Source: Prochlorococcus sp. AG-347-K16 (GTDB lineage: Bacteria; Cyanobacteriota; Cyanobacteriia; PCC-6307; Cyanobiaceae). Taken from it: a stretch of 64,000 nt of DNA. Under the pieces are notes generated by a model. The model did no database searches and had not been told where the DNA came from. It saw only the letters and a list, made by a program, of their open reading frames with translations. Made by a program: the position numbers and the translations under genes. Location of the stretch: NCBI GenBank assembly GCA_003281405.1, contig QCCD01000002.1:158411-222410 (forward strand), in the 5' to 3' direction. This document shows, one piece after another, positions 49,250-60,829 of this stretch (the stretch's first letter is position 1; each line of letters starts with the position of its first letter).

Positions 49250-49530
49250 AATTTTTATTAATTATCAATTTAAACTTTATAACCAAAATCGAATTATTGC
49301 CCTATACCTTAAAGATGTACTTGCCATTGAACATATTTGCCTGATTATTATTTTCTTATGTAACATTTTTCTGACTAATAAAGAAAGTTTAAATACAAAA
49401 ATGTTTGCACTTATTACTTTCGTTAATAATGGGTAATTTTTTAGTTCTTATTTAAAATTGGAAGGTATTAAAGAATTTGGATCTTAATCTTGTGGAAGTT
49501 CATTATTCAGTCTTTTTTATTGATGAATAG
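49250..49530. other. purB/tlyA divergent intergenic region (281 bp)
   Basis: AT-rich spacer with no convincing reading frame. It should hold the purB promoter (minus) and tlyA promoter (plus). A weak A/T-only hairpin TTATTA-CTTTCGT-TAATAA lies near 49411-49429 with a T run later; a small RNA is not excluded but not supported. Confidence 0.3.
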
Positions 49531-50343
49531 ATGATTAAAAAAAGCAGATTAGACCTTTATCTTCTTAATAAAGGTTTATGTGAAACGCGTCAAAAAGCCC
49601 AAGGTTTAATTCTTGCTGGAAAGGTTAGAGATATCAATGGAAAAGTACTGGATAAACCTGGACAGCAAGTATTAATTGGATCTGAATTTTTTATTGATTC
49701 CGAACCTATGTTTGTATCAAGGGGCGGCGAAAAATTATTGGAGGCATTTAATAAACTTGAAATTAAAGTAAAAGATAAAATATGTATTGACGCAGGAATC
49801 TCTACTGGGGGATTTACTGATTGCTTATTGCAACAAGGAGCAAAGCTAGTTTATGGGATAGATGTTGGTTATGGACAAACTGCATGGAAGATTAGAAATA
49901 ACCCAAAAGTTATACTTTTTGAACGAACTAATATTCGAAATTTAAAACCTAATGATCTTTTATCTAGAAGTAATGAATTACCAAATTTTGTTGTTGCTGA
50001 TTTATCTTTTATTTCATTAAAGTTAGTTTTTAAATCTATTGGTAATTTATTAGAAGGTGATTGTATTGAGGGAATATTTTTAATTAAACCCCAATTTGAG
50101 GTAGGTAAAGATAAAGTCAGTAAAGGAGGTGTTGTTCGCAATCCTAAATTCCATACTGAGGCTATAGAGTCTGTTATCCATGCTGCTAAGAATTTCCAAT
50201 GGAATATAAAGAATTTGATAGCTTCTCCACTGGTAGGTCCTGCTGGGAACCATGAATATCTAGCTTGGATGACCTTAGGAAGTCAATCAAATAAATGTAT
50301 TAATAGTGAATATATACAAAATCTAGTAAAAGAAACTCTTTAA
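49531..50343 (+). CDS. tlyA: TlyA-family rRNA 2'-O-methyltransferase (S4-FtsJ)
   Basis: A 270-residue protein. Residues 1-60 are an S4 RNA-binding domain (SRLDLYLLNKGLCETRQKAQGLILAGKV). The FtsJ/RrmJ-like methyltransferase core follows with FVSRGGEKLLEA, DAGISTGGFTDCLLQQGA, VYGIDVGYGQTAW and VADLSFISLKLV. TlyA methylates C1409 of 16S and C1920 of 23S rRNA in actinobacteria; specificity here is inferred. It is convergent with glnB (1 bp gap). Confidence 0.9.
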   Translation: MIKKSRLDLYLLNKGLCETRQKAQGLILAGKVRDINGKVLDKPGQQVLIGSEFFIDSEPMFVSRGGEKLLEAFNKLEIKVKDKICIDAGISTGGFTDCLLQQGAKLVYGIDVGYGQTAWKIRNNPKVILFERTNIRNLKPNDLLSRSNELPNFVVADLSFISLKLVFKSIGNLLEGDCIEGIFLIKPQFEVGKDKVSKGGVVRNPKFHTEAIESVIHAAKNFQWNIKNLIASPLVGPAGNHEYLAWMTLGSQSNKCINSEYIQNLVKETL

Positions 50344-50344
50344 A

Positions 50345-50707
<363 letters not shown>

Positions 50708-50953
50708 TTAATTGTTTTTTGGGAAAACATCCAACATTGAAATATCAGAAAAACATTCAACATTCAGGCCTGCATTCTTGGCGTCTTCAATTAATAGTTG
50801 GGAATTTTCTTTAGAAATTATTACTGTACTATTTGACAACGCTTCCCACTGATCATCCTCAAAGTGTGTTTGAAGCCATAACATTCCAATTGCAGTTTTT
50901 GGTTGAAGGGATTTATTTAAGTTGTTATCGATAGTTATCAAACAAATGTCCAT
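50708..50953 (-). CDS. 81-residue conserved-type unknown, upstream of glnB
   Basis: An 81-residue soluble, mildly acidic protein with no signal or membrane segment. Visible features are an N-terminal strand MDICLITIDN, a TAIGMLWLQTHFEDDQWEAL helix, and STVIISKENSQLLIEDAKNAG with alternating strand-helix pattern. It is 24 bp before glnB on the same strand, suggesting one transcript. I do not recognise a family. It is real by codon pattern and by context, but function is unknown. Confidence 0.65.
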   Translation of the reverse strand: MDICLITIDNNLNKSLQPKTAIGMLWLQTHFEDDQWEALSNSTVIISKENSQLLIEDAKNAGLNVECFSDISMLDVFPKNN

Positions 50954-51142
50954 TAATTTTTCATTGAACTATTCACATATAAACCTTTCGGGAGACATTA
51001 TGAATGTTGCTATTGATACAAAAATAAGATTTACCAACTTTTGACTTAGTCAATTGTAATACTTAGATTTGTTGATACTTTTGCGAATTTTTATCTTTAT
51101 ATATAGTTTTTATATAGGTTTAGTAAAAAAGTTCTACTAAAA

Positions 51143-51553
51143 ATGAGTACAGCTAAATTAGAAGATTCGACTCAAAGACCGCTATATGGTGAAAGAATTA
51201 TTGAAGAATCAAAAATAATTTGTTTCGATAATCCAAATAAGAAAAGAATTTATGAAATTTCTATTCAGTTGCCTGAATTTACATGTAAGTGCCCATTTTC
51301 TGGTTATCCAGATTTTGCAAAGCTAAATATTATTTATCAACCTAATTTAAAAGTCTATGAGTTGAAGTCTTTAAAGCTTTATATTAATAATTTTAGGGAT
51401 ATCAAAATATCACATGAGGAAGTAGTGAATAGAATAATGGATGATTTAGTGAATGAAGGTTCACCTCACTGGATACATTTAAATGCTGCATTTAACCCCA
51501 GAGGGAATGTTTCTATGCAGTTAGATATTTTTAGTGGTCAGAAAAGAAATTAA
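51143..51553 (+). CDS. queF: NADPH-dependent 7-cyano-7-deazaguanine reductase
   Basis: QueF reduces preQ0 to preQ1 in queuosine synthesis. The 136 residues have the family motif with the catalytic Cys50 in [15 protein letters not shown], Asp57, and the NADPH-binding [14 protein letters not shown]. It is the short, type I form. Its last bases overlap the frameshift-corrected end of ccs1 on the other strand by about 4 bases. Confidence 0.95.
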   Translation: MSTAKLEDSTQRPLYGERIIEESKIICFDNPNKKRIYEISIQLPEFTCKCPFSGYPDFAKLNIIYQPNLKVYELKSLKLYINNFRDIKISHEEVVNRIMDDLVNEGSPHWIHLNAAFNPRGNVSMQLDIFSGQKRN

Positions 51554-52835
51554 AAATTTTTTATTTCGTCTGATAATTTAAGAAATTCTTTTTTAAAACC
51601 AACTAGATTTTTATTACTAAGGCCTCCAATAGATAACTTTTGTGAATCTTTATTTACCAGAATCCATAATTGGTTAGTTGGTATAAGACTTATTATTGTT
51701 CCAAAATTATTAAGATAAAAGAAAAGTAAATAAATGGTATAGACGGATCATTTTTAATTATTAATCCACTGCTGGGGATTATTTTTTTCAGAGATACTTT
51801 TGAAGAGTTAACTTCTAAAGGATCGTCATTTATATAGAGATTATTCCCAGAAAAATTTTCTATATTCGAAATTTTAAGTGGACCATTTTCATTATCTATT
51901 GTTAAAAGGAAATTTTTCTTAGTCTCCGATCCTAATTCAACTAAAACTCCCCAAACTTGATTACCGATTTCTGGAATCTCCTTTAATTGTAATTGATAAA
52001 GGATATTATCTATTTCTAAAACAACATTTGATATTGCCCAATCTGCTTGATAAATAGTTAATCCTTTAAATCTGATTGGGTGATTAACTTTGGTTGTTTT
52101 TATTTCATTTAAAATTAGATCTTCAGAAGAAAAATTTAATTTTGAAATAAACTGTTTGGGCACACCATCACTTTCACGTTCTATAGAAAAATCGACTAAT
52201 TTTACATTGGCTTTTGAGTTTGTGCTCTCATTAACTAGATCTAAAGTTTCTCCAGGCAGTAAATATTGTTCTTTTGATTGACTTGTAAAACTTCCATATG
52301 CTGAACCTATAAGTAAGACTATTAATCCGATATGAACAACTAAAGGACCAATTTTCCCAATTAACCCTTTTCTTGCAGAAATATGACTATTAAATTTGTA
52401 TGTTTTCCATCCTTTTTTTTTAAGTAATAAATCTACTTTTGATATATGTTCTCCATCTTTATTGATTGGATGACTTGTAGTTACTTGCAGCTTGCTAAAT
52501 TTTTTTTCGCTCTTATATTCAATCCATTTTAATGAAGCTTTTAATGAAGGAATTTGCCTCCTGAAACTACAAGCTGCCAGAGAAATGCAAAGGAGAATTA
52601 ATGCAAATAAAAACCAAAAGCTTGTATATATATGATCCAATTGAAGTTTTAAGACTTTTTCTCCATCTAAAAATCCAAAAATGGGAGCTCTATCGAAATT
52701 ATCAATATAAAACTTATTATTATTATCTTGAGGTATGAAAGTACCAATGCCACTGGCAATAGCTATGAAAATTATCAGTAATATTGCGAATCTTAAACTT
52801 GATATTTTTAAAATTAGATTCTTAAAAATAAACAT
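51550..52835 (-). pseudogene. ccs1: ccs1/ccsB (cytochrome c biogenesis) with a frameshift near its 3' end
   Basis: Ccs1 (ResB-like) is the system II heme-transfer partner of CcsA for c-type cytochromes in the thylakoid lumen. The frame from 52835 gives 380 residues: transmembrane segments near 14-30, 68-88 and 162-182, a large lumenal domain and [15 protein letters not shown], then stops at 51693 within the last membrane helix. Adding one T in the coding sense at the run 51703-51706 (AAAA on the plus strand) restores [19 protein letters not shown] and about 48 more residues, ending at TAA 51550-51552, for 428 in total. The tail is still clearly coding, so this is recent or a sequence error. 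Confidence 0.88.
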
Positions 52836-53492
52836 TTAAATCCAATTTGAAAATAAATTTAATAATCCTAGTGCTACTAAAAATATCCCACTTAAGGTGG
52901 GAATTATTTGACTAAATTTTCTAAACTCTAAAAATTTTTTTAAGTTTTCAGCCGTGGCTCCCGCAATAATTAATGGAGTGACTTGGCCTATTCCAAAGAA
53001 TAATAAAAAAATAATTGAGATAATAGGGTTTTTAGCTTGTGACACCCATGCCAGAAGAGTTGCTAAAACTGGAGTAATGCAAGGTGAAGAGGCTAGTCCA
53101 AAAGTAGTTCCTATGGCAAAAGGCGCTATAAATGTTGGTATTTTATCTTCAATTATTTTTATATCAGGTCCATTCGGAAACTGAAACTTTAGAATTCCTA
53201 ATAAATTTAAACCCATTATTATTGCTATTAGGGCAACAAATGAAGTGTAATAAGATGGAATTTGCCCATATATTTTACCTAAGAATCCACTCACAGCACC
53301 CAATGCAACAAGCGAAAAAACTACACCTCCTGAAAAACTAATAAGTTTAAATTTATTTTTCTCAGTTCCTCCTATATAAGCAATAGTGATTGGTAGTAAT
53401 GATAATGAACATGGCCCAAGACTTGTTAAAAGGCCTGCGCTGAAAACCAAAAATATAGTAAATGGACCAGGACTATTAAGACCATTCTGCAT
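52836..53492 (-). CDS. ccdA: Cytochrome c biogenesis protein CcdA
   Basis: A 218-residue membrane protein with about six hydrophobic segments. It moves reducing equivalents from stromal-side thioredoxin across the thylakoid to keep apocytochrome cysteines and heme ligation reduced. The DsbD/CcdA cysteine contexts are present: SLGPCSLSLLPI near residue 27 and LASSPCITPVLATLLAW near residue 137. It abuts ccs1 (0 bp gap), so both genes should be co-translated. Confidence 0.94.
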   Translation of the reverse strand: MQNGLNSPGPFTIFLVFSAGLLTSLGPCSLSLLPITIAYIGGTEKNKFKLISFSGGVVFSLVALGAVSGFLGKIYGQIPSYYTSFVALIAIIMGLNLLGILKFQFPNGPDIKIIEDKIPTFIAPFAIGTTFGLASSPCITPVLATLLAWVSQAKNPIISIIFLLFFGIGQVTPLIIAGATAENLKKFLEFRKFSQIIPTLSGIFLVALGLLNLFSNWI

Positions 53493-53575
53493 AAGCAGAT
53501 TACCCTTTTGAGATAATTCTGAAATAACTAAATTAAATGATTCGATAGCTTGACTTAAATATTTTTAAATTCTAA

Positions 53576-54811
53576 CTAATTAAGAGTCTTTCGTGTACTA
53601 ATCATACCTATGAAGCCTGTAGATTCTAATGAACATCTCAGTAACATCCCTGCAATAAAAAATGATGCGATTAATGAATTCCCACCATAACTAATGAAAG
53701 GTAGTGGTAAGCCCGTAGTAGGCATAGAGCCTGTAGCTACAGCAATATGCATTATTGATTGACCTATTAACAATACACCACATCCAATAGAAACTAATTT
53801 TGTATAGTTGTTCCTGCACTTTAGAGCAATTCTTACAGTTACATAAGAGAAAACTGCTAGAAAACCTAGGAATAAAGTACAACCTAATAAACCAAATTCT
53901 TCAGCAAAAATGGCAAAAATAAAATCTGTGTACATAAAGGGTAGGTATTGTAATTTTTGTATAGACAAGCCAAAACCTTGACCGAATAGACCACCTGAAC
54001 CTATAGCTAATAAACTTTGAACCAATTGAAATCCACTTTCCTGTTGATCTTCCCAAGGATTAAGAAATGAAGTAACTCTAAGTTTTTGATATTCGTTATT
54101 GAGGATACTAATACATCCAGTAATAAATCCTAACGAGGCAAATGAGCAAAGAGAACTTAGTTTTACACCTCCACATAAACCCATTACCCAAAAAAGAATT
54201 CCAGTTAATGATGCAGTACTTAAATTAGGCTGCTTTAGTATTAATAGAATTAATAATCCAAAAGAGAATATTGAAACTAATTTTTTATCATTCCTTACTA
54301 GATTCCAATGTGCGAAAAGATTAGAAGCTTCTAGAATTAGAAAAGGCTTAATTAATTCAGATGGCTGGAGACGCAAATTTCCAAGCAACAGCCATCTTGA
54401 AGATCCGTTAACTGTAATTCCAGTGATATTAGTAAGAAATATTAGAAAGAATAAAATAAAAAAAATAATTCTTGAAAACTTTAAAAGATTTCTAATGTTT
54501 GTATTCAGAACAAAATAAAATACACCGGTTCCTGGAATTGTCCAAATAATTTGTTTTTTTAAGAAGTAAGCCCAATTTCCCATTTCCCTACTAGCCACCC
54601 ACCAACTTGATGATCCAAGAATGCATATTCCTAATATTGACCAAACTCCAATGAGAACAACGAGGATTTTTGCTTCATAAGGCCATATCGCCCAAGGTAA
54701 GGGAAATATAGATTCTGTTAAATTGCTGAAATTTTTTTTGTAATTAGAACTAAAGGTTTTTTTTCTTCTAGAAATTCTTTTATCTTTTATTTTTTCTTGA
54801 CTTATCTCCAA
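53576..54811 (-). CDS. ftsW: FtsW-type SEDS protein
   Basis: A 411-residue polytopic SEDS protein, the septal peptidoglycan glycosyltransferase partner of FtsI, or RodA-like. Conserved elements are GSSRWLLLGNLRLQPSE, SFLNPWEDQQESGFQLVQS, GSGGLFGQGFG, DFIFAIFAEEFG and TTGLPLPFISYGGNSL. A basic N-terminal tail of about 45 residues precedes the first helix. FtsW is preferred over RodA because of the FISYGGNS and LPFMYTDFIFA contexts; it is upstream of ccdA on the same strand. Confidence 0.92.
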   Translation of the reverse strand: MEISQEKIKDKRISRRKKTFSSNYKKNFSNLTESIFPLPWAIWPYEAKILVVLIGVWSILGICILGSSSWWVASREMGNWAYFLKKQIIWTIPGTGVFYFVLNTNIRNLLKFSRIIFFILFFLIFLTNITGITVNGSSRWLLLGNLRLQPSELIKPFLILEASNLFAHWNLVRNDKKLVSIFSFGLLILLILKQPNLSTASLTGILFWVMGLCGGVKLSSLCSFASLGFITGCISILNNEYQKLRVTSFLNPWEDQQESGFQLVQSLLAIGSGGLFGQGFGLSIQKLQYLPFMYTDFIFAIFAEEFGLLGCTLFLGFLAVFSYVTVRIALKCRNNYTKLVSIGCGVLLIGQSIMHIAVATGSMPTTGLPLPFISYGGNSLIASFFIAGMLLRCSLESTGFIGMISTRKTLN

Positions 54812-55010
54812 TTTTTTATATGTATATTTACTATTGAGACGTTTAATTGAGATTTTGCCAAGTCTTTTATTAACGTTTTAAAGTGTTTACGCAATTAACA
54901 AGAAGACTTTTCATAAATTTTATTTTTGAAGAATAAAGTAAAAAATGGCCTACAGATGCATCATAAATCTTAAGAATTAATTTTTTATAAAAAAAAACTA
55001 GCTAAAAGGC

Positions 55011-55068
55011 ACCTCTCCGTGATAGATTCCGTGAGTTTATATACTTACTTAAAACCATTCAGAGGGGT
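55011..55068 (+). promoter_or_regulatory. Leader stem overlapping the atp1 Shine-Dalgarno
   Basis: ACCTCTC (55011-55017) can pair with GAGGGGT (55062-55068), six Watson-Crick pairs plus one G-U, across a 44-nt loop. The 3' arm contains AGAGGGG, a good ribosome-binding site 10 bases before ATG 55078. Pairing would hide it. The structure is modest, so a regulatory role is a proposal only. Confidence 0.35.
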
Positions 55069-55077
55069 TTCTAAACT

Positions 55078-55554
55078 ATGTTCACATCAGTGAACTCAAA
55101 TAGAAAAAAACTTGAGCATCCTTCTAATGAGAATGTTCAATTTCCTCAATCCTTGAATAATTCGATCATCAAAGAAAGTAAATTTGGCATTGCCAATCAA
55201 ATAGATCATTTGCTTTCCCAAAATGATGAATACACAAAATTGCAATTAACAATTTTTGGCATTACTTTTATTGTTTCTATTTTATTAGCATCAATAACTG
55301 GAATTTTTTTAGGCTTTACTTATGGTTTTAGTATTTTTATAGGTGCAACTGCCGGCATTTTTTACCTACGTTTGCTTGCCAAAAGCATAGGGAAACTTGG
55401 TAAAGAATCATCAGGTGTATCAAAATTGCAACTATTAGTTCCAGTTTGCCTCTTTATTTTTGCGAGCAAGCTAGGATCTTTGGATATTTTTCCTGCGATG
55501 ATAGGTTTTTTCATTTATAAGCCTTCACTCATTCTTTATTTTTCACGTTCTTAA
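55078..55554 (+). CDS. atp1: ATP synthase protein I-like (Atp1)
   Basis: A 158-residue protein that heads the atp operon. The first ~65 residues are polar; then come four hydrophobic segments (LTIFGITFIVSILLASI, GFTYGFSIFIGATAGIFYL, LQLLVPVCLFIF, IFPAMIGFFIYKPSLILYF). AtpI-type proteins assist c-ring assembly or magnesium uptake; this is the cyanobacterial form. Start ATG 55078 has an AGAGGGG ribosome-binding site. Confidence 0.85.
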   Translation: MFTSVNSNRKKLEHPSNENVQFPQSLNNSIIKESKFGIANQIDHLLSQNDEYTKLQLTIFGITFIVSILLASITGIFLGFTYGFSIFIGATAGIFYLRLLAKSIGKLGKESSGVSKLQLLVPVCLFIFASKLGSLDIFPAMIGFFIYKPSLILYFSRS

Positions 55555-55578
55555 GTAAATTTTTTTTATTCAAAACAA

Positions 55579-56304
55579 ATGTTTTTTAATTCCTTGCTAA
55601 CAAATTTTGCAGCATTAGAAGTTGGTCAACATCTTTATTGGCAAATTGGAAATATTAGACTTCATGGGCAAGTATTTTTAACATCTTGGATTTTATTAGG
55701 AGCGTTATTAGTTTTTATTTCTTTAGGAACTAAAAAAATGGAAAATGATCCTAAAGGTCTTCAAAACCTGCTTGAGTTCCTCTGGGATTACATAAGAGAT
55801 CTTTCTAGGACGCAAATAGGTGAAAAAGTATATAGAGATTGGATGCCATTTATAGGTACTTTATTTTTATTCGTCTTTGTTAGTAATTGGGGAGGAGCTT
55901 TAATTCCTTGGAGATTGATTAAGTTACCAAGTGGAGAATTAGGAGCACCTACTGCAGATATCAATACAACTATAGCCTTGGCTTTATTGGTTTCACTTTC
56001 TTATTTCTATGCAGGTTTAAGCAATAAGGGTTGGAGATACTTCGAATATTATGTTCACCCAACTCCTATTATGCTTCCTTTCAAAATTCTAGAGGACTTT
56101 ACGAAACCTTTATCACTCTCTTTCAGGCTATTTGGAAATATTTTGGCTGATGAACTTGTTGTTGGTGTTCTAGTCTTTTTAGTTCCGCTAATACTCCCAA
56201 TACCTGTTATGTTCCTAGGATTATTTACTAGTGCAATTCAGGCATTGATTTTTGCAACTCTAGCGGCCTACTACATTGGAGAAGCTGTTGAAGAACATCA
56301 TTAG
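55579..56304 (+). CDS. atpB: ATP synthase Fo subunit a
   Basis: The 241-residue stator channel of Fo in the thylakoid and plasma membrane. It has five or six hydrophobic helices and the essential Arg in [16 protein letters not shown], plus the terminal [15 protein letters not shown]. The N-terminal [19 protein letters not shown] is typical of cyanobacteria, where this gene is often called atpI. Confidence 0.97.
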   Translation: MFFNSLLTNFAALEVGQHLYWQIGNIRLHGQVFLTSWILLGALLVFISLGTKKMENDPKGLQNLLEFLWDYIRDLSRTQIGEKVYRDWMPFIGTLFLFVFVSNWGGALIPWRLIKLPSGELGAPTADINTTIALALLVSLSYFYAGLSNKGWRYFEYYVHPTPIMLPFKILEDFTKPLSLSFRLFGNILADELVVGVLVFLVPLILPIPVMFLGLFTSAIQALIFATLAAYYIGEAVEEHH

Positions 56305-56337
56305 CTGTCTTCCAATACATTCAGACGCTTTTACAAA

Positions 56338-56392
56338 GGGTCTGTAATCTGGCAAAATATCTAATCGCGTAGGTCTGAAAAATATCAGACCC
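56338..56392 (+). promoter_or_regulatory. Alternative hairpins between atpB and atpE
   Basis: GGTCTGA-AAAATA-TCAGACC (56372-56391) is a perfect 7-bp hairpin. An earlier GGGTCTG (56338-56344) can instead pair with CAGACCC (56386-56392), so two structures exclude each other. No T tract follows. It lies in the largest gap within the atp operon, just before the c-subunit gene, where extra expression is needed. Confidence 0.5.
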
Positions 56393-56451
56393 ATTCTTAA
56401 AAAAAAGGATGTCCAAGCGTGTATGACAACAAAGATTATCACAAGTATTAA

Positions 56452-56715
<264 letters not shown>

Positions 56716-56782
56716 AAGTTAATATTGCTTTTAATCCTTATTAGCAATAATTTAATTTAATTTTTTAACTCAACTAAAACAT

Positions 56783-57244
56783 ATGTTGGCCTTTAATTTT
56801 TTTGGTGCTACAGAAGGTGGATTATTTGATATAAATGCCACTTTGCCACTAATGGCGATACAAGTAGTTGCACTTACTTACATATTAAATTCTCTCTTTT
56901 TTAAGCCTGTTGGCAATGTTGTAGAAAAAAGAGAAAAGTTTGTAAGTAATAATATTATTGAGGCCAAAAATAAACTTTCTGAGGTTAAAAAATTAGAAGC
57001 TGATTTATTAACTCAGCTTCAAAGTGCTCGTACAGAAGCCCAAAGAATTGTAAGCGAAGCTGAAAATGAGTCTGACAAACTTTATAAAGAAGCACTAGAA
57101 CTTGCTAACAATGAAGCAAATGCTTCAAAAGAAAAAGCAAGACTAGAAATTGAAAGTCAGACGTCTGCTGCTCGTGATCAACTTTATAAACAGGCTGATG
57201 ATCTAAGCGAACTTATTGTTAATAGATTGATTCTAGAAAAATGA
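56783..57244 (+). CDS. atpF2: ATP synthase Fo subunit b'
   Basis: A 153-residue peripheral stalk subunit, one of the two different b subunits found in photosynthetic bacteria. One transmembrane segment near residues 20-40 ([20 protein letters not shown]) leads to a long charged coiled coil. It is also named atpG. The stop overlaps the atpF start by 4 bases (ATGA). Confidence 0.94.
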   Translation: MLAFNFFGATEGGLFDINATLPLMAIQVVALTYILNSLFFKPVGNVVEKREKFVSNNIIEAKNKLSEVKKLEADLLTQLQSARTEAQRIVSEAENESDKLYKEALELANNEANASKEKARLEIESQTSAARDQLYKQADDLSELIVNRLILEK

Positions 57245-57753
57245 ATTTAACTCTTTTAGCTACAGAAGGTTTTGGATTGAACTTCAATTTATTCGAAACT
57301 AATATCCTTAATTGGGCTGTAGTGGTTTTCGGTCTTTATAAATTTTTGCCTGGTTTCTTAGGTAAAATGCTTCAAAAAAGGAGAGAAGGAATCCTTCTTG
57401 AATTAAAAGATGCTGAAGATCGACTCCTAAATGCAAGTCAAGCTTTAGAAAAGGCGAAGAAAGATTTATCTTCTGCAGAAGAAAAAGCTTCTCAAATAAA
57501 AGCAGATTCTCTTAAAAGATCTGAATCAATCAGAATGGAAAGTGAGAAAAAAGCGATAGAGGAGATGGCAAGAATTAAACAAAGTGCAATCTCTGATGAG
57601 AGCTCTGAAGCATCCAGAGCAATATCTCAACTACGAAAAGAAGCTGTTGAACTAGCAATTAAGAAAGCTTTAGATTCTCTCCCAAATCGACTTGATAAAA
57701 CAACACAAGAAAATTTGGTAACTCAATCAATTAACAATATTGAGGTGAACTAA
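57241..57753 (+). CDS. atpF: ATP synthase Fo subunit b
   Basis: A 170-residue peripheral stalk subunit with one N-terminal membrane segment ([20 protein letters not shown]) and a long helical coiled coil rich in Glu, Lys and Ala that reaches F1. It overlaps b' by 4 bases and shares one base with the delta gene at the stop/start junction. Confidence 0.95.
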   Translation: MNLTLLATEGFGLNFNLFETNILNWAVVVFGLYKFLPGFLGKMLQKRREGILLELKDAEDRLLNASQALEKAKKDLSSAEEKASQIKADSLKRSESIRMESEKKAIEEMARIKQSAISDESSEASRAISQLRKEAVELAIKKALDSLPNRLDKTTQENLVTQSINNIEVN

Positions 57754-58295
57754 TGCCACTTTTAAATTCAGTTACTACACCATACGCGGAGGCATTACTT
57801 CAAGTTGTGAATGAAAATTCGCAAACTGAAGAGATAGTTTCTGAGGTTAAACAACTTTTGGAATTAATAAATGATTCCCCTGAATTGGAGAAGGCATTAT
57901 CCTCTCCCATTTTAGAGACAGATGCAAAGAAGAAAATCATTATTGAAATTTTTTCAAATAAGGTTAATTCTTCTTTAGTGAATTTCTTAAAATTATTGGC
58001 CGATAGGCAAAGAATTGGAATCCTCACTTCAATTCTTGATAGGTTTTTAGAGATTTACCGAGAAAATAGTAATATTGCTTTGGCAACTGTTACTTCTGCA
58101 GTCGAGCTTACTGATGAACAGAAAGGTTTAATTACCAAAAAGATCATCAATATTGCTGGAACAGAAAAATTAGAACTTGTAACTAAAATCGACCCATCTC
58201 TTATCGGTGGTTTCGTCGCCAGTGTAGGATCAAAAGTAATTGATGCTTCCCTTGCTTCACAAATTAGAAAACTTGGCTTATCCCTTTCCAAGTAA
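57753..58295 (+). CDS. atpH: ATP synthase F1 subunit delta
   Basis: A 180-residue subunit that caps F1 and binds the peripheral stalk. Features are the N-terminal TPYAEALLQVVNENSQTEEI helical domain, LLADRQRIGILTSILDRFLEIY and the C-terminal signature IDPSLIGGFVASVGSKVIDASLASQIRKL. Also called atpD in cyanobacteria. Its ATG overlaps the atpF stop by one base. Confidence 0.96.
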   Translation: MPLLNSVTTPYAEALLQVVNENSQTEEIVSEVKQLLELINDSPELEKALSSPILETDAKKKIIIEIFSNKVNSSLVNFLKLLADRQRIGILTSILDRFLEIYRENSNIALATVTSAVELTDEQKGLITKKIINIAGTEKLELVTKIDPSLIGGFVASVGSKVIDASLASQIRKLGLSLSK

Positions 58296-58313
58296 CTTTT
58301 AAATCAACCTTAA

Positions 58314-59843
<1,530 letters not shown>

Positions 59844-59862
59844 ATTTATTTAAGGAGATAAC

Positions 59863-60813
59863 ATGGCAAATCTTAAAGAGATTAGAGATCGAATCGTTTC
59901 CGTTAAAAATACAAGAAAAATAACGGAGGCAATGAGACTTGTTGCAGCTGCAAAAGTTAGGAGGGCTCAAGATCAAGTTCTTAAGAGTAGACCTTTTGCA
60001 GATAAACTTGCACGGGTCTTAGAAAATATCCAGTCTAGAGTTCAATTTGAGGCTGTCGACTCTCCTCTATTATCCAAGAGAGAAGTAAAGAGCATCACTT
60101 TAGTTTGCATAACTGCGGATAGAGGTTTATGCGGTGGTTACAATACAAATATAATAAAAAAGGTAGAGATAAGATACGCGGAATTAGTCAAACAAGGGTA
60201 TCAGCCAAATTTAATTTTGGTAGGGAAGAAAGCTATTGGATATTTTCAAAATAGAAAGGATAGATATGTAATTAAAAGTACTTTCAAAGAACTAGAACAG
60301 GTACCTACAGTAAAGGACTCTGAAGGGGTTACTAATGAGATTTTAGCTGAATTCCTTTCAGAAAATTCTGATAGGGTGGAAATTATTTACACGAAATTCA
60401 TCACTTTAGTTAGCTGCGCCCCTGTCGTTCAAACACTTTTGCCACTTGACCCTCAAGGAATTGCTGAGGAAAACGATGAAATTTTTAGGTTGACTACAAA
60501 AGATAGTAAGTTACTTGTTGAGAAATCAAATATTGAAAAAAGTGGTTCAGATAAGTTGCCATCAGATATTGTTTTTGAACAAAGTCCTGATCAACTATTA
60601 GATTCGTTATTACCATTATATTTACAGAATCAGGTATTAAGAGCTCTTCAAGAGTCGGCAGCTTCAGAACTTGCTTGCAGGATGACTGCTATGAATAATG
60701 CAAGTGATAATGCTAAAGAATTAGCAAGTACTTTGAATCTAACCTATAACAAAGCCAGACAAGCAGCTATTACACAAGAAATATTAGAAGTTGTAGGAGG
60801 CTCAGCAGTTTAG
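59863..60813 (+). CDS. atpG: ATP synthase F1 subunit gamma
   Basis: The 316-residue central rotor shaft. The N-terminal [28 protein letters not shown] and C-terminal [43 protein letters not shown] are conserved. A cyanobacterial insertion lies near residues 200-240 and lacks the plant thiol-control cysteine pair. Also called atpC. atpD/atpC for beta and epsilon are elsewhere, as usual in cyanobacteria. Confidence 0.98.
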   Translation: MANLKEIRDRIVSVKNTRKITEAMRLVAAAKVRRAQDQVLKSRPFADKLARVLENIQSRVQFEAVDSPLLSKREVKSITLVCITADRGLCGGYNTNIIKKVEIRYAELVKQGYQPNLILVGKKAIGYFQNRKDRYVIKSTFKELEQVPTVKDSEGVTNEILAEFLSENSDRVEIIYTKFITLVSCAPVVQTLLPLDPQGIAEENDEIFRLTTKDSKLLVEKSNIEKSGSDKLPSDIVFEQSPDQLLDSLLPLYLQNQVLRALQESAASELACRMTAMNNASDNAKELASTLNLTYNKARQAAITQEILEVVGGSAV

Positions 60814-60829
60814 CAATAAGATTTAGGAC

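Noticed and set aside
49411..49450. A/T-only hairpin as a terminator or small RNA before tlyA
   Set aside because: Stem is six A/T pairs, too weak to separate from background in DNA this AT-rich.
50954..51142. NtcA box (GTA-N8-TAC) upstream of the glnB pair
   Set aside because: I looked for this in the gap and found no match with correct spacing.
56260..56442. 60-residue minus-strand ORF across the atpB-atpE gap
   Set aside because: No recognisable family, and it overlaps the end of atpB; likely random.
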